Positions 6,079 to 7,298 of a DNA stretch of 7,298 nucleotides are shown piece after piece; within the stretch, counting starts at the first letter, position 1, and every line of letters starts with the position of its first letter. Location of the stretch: contig VSOH01000069.1 of the NCBI GenBank assembly GCA_009774735.1, positions 1-7,298 of the forward strand, read 5' to 3'. The DNA comes from Clostridiales bacterium. GTDB taxonomy: Bacteria > Bacillota_A > Clostridia > Oscillospirales > Acutalibacteraceae. The position numbers and the translations under genes were made by a program. The notes beneath the pieces were generated by a model. That model did no database searches and was not told where the DNA came from. It saw nothing but the letters and a program-made list of their open reading frames with translations.

Positions 6079-7298
6079 TTAAAGTTTAAAATCGGTTAAA
6101 AACCCAATAATTGTTTCCTTATTGTTCTGCAATTCTCCGTCGATCACCTTTTCAAGCACCATATTCAAAACAATACCGATTTCCCTGCCCTTATAACCCA
6201 AAGCCATTACATCATTGCCGTTAACAGCCAGATTTTTCACCTCAAACGGCTCACCTGCCGCAATTACAGCATTAAGCTTTTCCTCGGTAATATCAAGACG
6301 TTTCAGCTCTTCAGCAATCATTTCGGGATTCTGTGCCAGCTTATCGGAGCGTTTGACCGCAATCAAATCACGCAGAGTATTCTCTCCCAGTCTTGAAAGC
6401 CATTTTTTTATATTTTTTTCCTCAGTACCGATATGCATATCGTGAATCGGAACAACCGCCATTACACGATTGGTTATTTCATTAGGTGCTTTAAGCCGCT
6501 TCAAAGCAGTTAATGCATACTCACCGCTTATTTTCTGATGCCCCTTAAAATGGTCGGTACCGTTTTCATCTGTAGTTTTAGTGTATGCCTTACCTATATC
6601 ATGAAGAAGCATTGTATAACGAAGTGCCAAATCCTTTGGTGCCTGCTCCACTGATTTTGCAGTATGATGCCACACATCGTAAATATGCCATTTTGTATTC
6701 TGTTCAACATTGAAAATCGGCTCAAGCTCCGCAACAGCAACCGCTATAATATCCTTGTATTCAACAAGGATATTATAAACATTTTCGCCCATAAGAAGCT
6801 TTGAAAGCTCAGTGTAAATTCTTTCGTTAGATATATTTTTCAAAAGCTCCTTGTTGTTAAACAAAGCTTTTTTTGTTTTTTCTTCAATATCAAAACCAAG
6901 CACTGATGCAAAGCGTACAGCCCGCATAATACGCAGTGCATCCTCCTTAAAGCGTGTATCGGCATCCCCTACCGCACGAATAATTTTCATATCAATATCA
7001 GCTCTGCCGCCATAGGGATCAGCAAAACCCTTGCTGTCATTATAAGCAATTGCATTAATTGTAAAATCACGCCGAGCCAAATCATCGTTAATATCACTGA
7101 CGAAGGTAACATCTTCAGGATGACGGCTGTCAGAATATGCACCTTCTGTTCTGTAGGTCGTGACCTCAAAAACAGAGCCATCCTCCATAACCGCAGTAAC
7201 AGTACCATGCTTAATGCCTGTTTCAATATATTTTATATTATTATCACTTAATATTTTTTCAAGCTCATCAGGCTTTGCAGATGTTGTAATATCTATGT
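6079..7298 (-). CDS. cca: CCA tRNA nucleotidyltransferase with HD domain, 5' end cut by window
   Basis: This class II enzyme adds or repairs the 3' CCA end of tRNAs in the cytoplasm using CTP and ATP. The frame stays open to the window edge with an IDITTSAKPDE start to the visible protein. The ATG at 7188 is therefore internal, and the first catalytic Asp and the glycine-rich loop lie outside. Visible motifs in order: ETGIKHGTVTAV; RRDFTINA (7051-7074); DPYGGRADI; EDALRIMRAVRF (6910-6945), the nucleotide-selecting motif; and an HD domain with HDIGK (6589-6603) preceded by DVWHHT, a metal phosphohydrolase site seen in many bacterial CCA enzymes. The sequence then ends with a short C-terminal domain. 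A poly(A) polymerase of the same superfamily is the alternative; the HD domain and motif spacing favour CCA addition. It runs in the same direction as the operon after it, with a 115-bp gap and no strong terminator. Confidence 0.92.
   Translation of the reverse strand, partial: IDITTSAKPDELEKILSDNNIKYIETGIKHGTVTAVMEDGSVFEVTTYRTEGAYSDSRHPEDVTFVSDINDDLARRDFTINAIAYNDSKGFADPYGGRADIDMKIIRAVGDADTRFKEDALRIMRAVRFASVLGFDIEEKTKKALFNNKELLKNISNERIYTELSKLLMGENVYNILVEYKDIIAVAVAELEPIFNVEQNTKWHIYDVWHHTAKSVEQAPKDLALRYTMLLHDIGKAYTKTTDENGTDHFKGHQKISGEYALTALKRLKAPNEITNRVMAVVPIHDMHIGTEEKNIKKWLSRLGENTLRDLIAVKRSDKLAQNPEMIAEELKRLDITEEKLNAVIAAGEPFEVKNLAVNGNDVMALGYKGREIGIVLNMVLEKVIDGELQNNKETIIGFLTDFKL
6745..6777. repeat. 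Perfect 14-bp inverted repeat inside the CCA-enzyme gene
   Basis: Arms at 6745-6758 (TATAATATCCTTGT) and 6764-6777 pair perfectly around a 5-nt loop. In the gene's reading direction it covers exactly eleven codons (Tyr-Asn-Ile-Leu through Asp-Ile-Ile) between the head domain and the HD domain. There is no U-run after it, so it is not a typical terminator. Whether it has a function is unknown; it may only reflect AT-rich coding. Confidence 0.6.

Noticed and set aside
6051..6080. Terminator after the CCA-enzyme gene
   Set aside because: Only a weak AACCG/CGGTT pairing with a 16-base loop and no U-run was found, so termination there is not supported.

Overview
The window looks like AT-rich chromosomal DNA from a Clostridia-type Bacillota, probably an Oscillospiraceae/Ruminococcaceae or Lachnospiraceae gut anaerobe. 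This is inferred from the strong AAGGAGG ribosome binding sites, all-TAA stops, AT-rich intergenic DNA and the Firmicutes style of the DinB and CCA-enzyme proteins. The sequence does not fix the species. There are seven genes in about 7.3 kb, both edge genes are cut by the window, and the largest gap is 115 bp.

Layout: (1) 1-1074, plus strand, the C-terminal part of a Y-family DNA polymerase IV (DinB). (2) 1078-1124, a 17-bp perfect stem with a U-rich run on both strands, a bidirectional terminator between converging transcription units. (3) 1157-5963, minus strand, a compact five-gene operon read from 5963 down to 1157: a cysteine-rich tandem SCP2-like protein, a class III (glutamate-1-semialdehyde aminomutase-like) PLP aminotransferase, the N-terminal (TPP-binding) and C-terminal (pyrimidine-binding) halves of a split transketolase, and a second tandem SCP2-like protein. 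It has a near-ideal promoter at 6028-6056 (TTGCTA, 17-nt spacer, extended -10 TGTTATAAT). (4) 6079-7298, minus strand, most of a CCA tRNA nucleotidyltransferase with an HD domain, running off the right edge.

The operon is the part of most interest. The cofactor-binding and catalytic residues of the transketolase look intact. However, by eye alignment its acceptor-site aspartate (E. coli TktA D469) is alanine and a phosphate-binding arginine (R358) also appears to be lost. In E. coli transketolase, changes at D469 widen acceptance of non-hydroxylated aldehydes. A transketolase that adds a two-carbon ketol unit to an aliphatic aldehyde, followed by a transaminase, would give a 2-amino-1,3-diol, which is the headgroup pattern of a sphingoid base. 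Two SCP2-like (lipid-binding fold) proteins bracket these enzymes. I therefore propose, as inference only, that the operon makes or modifies an amino-polyol or aminodiol, possibly a lipid, without serine palmitoyltransferase. A plainer alternative is an amino-sugar or amino-ketose pathway in which the SCP2-like proteins bind another hydrophobic ligand.
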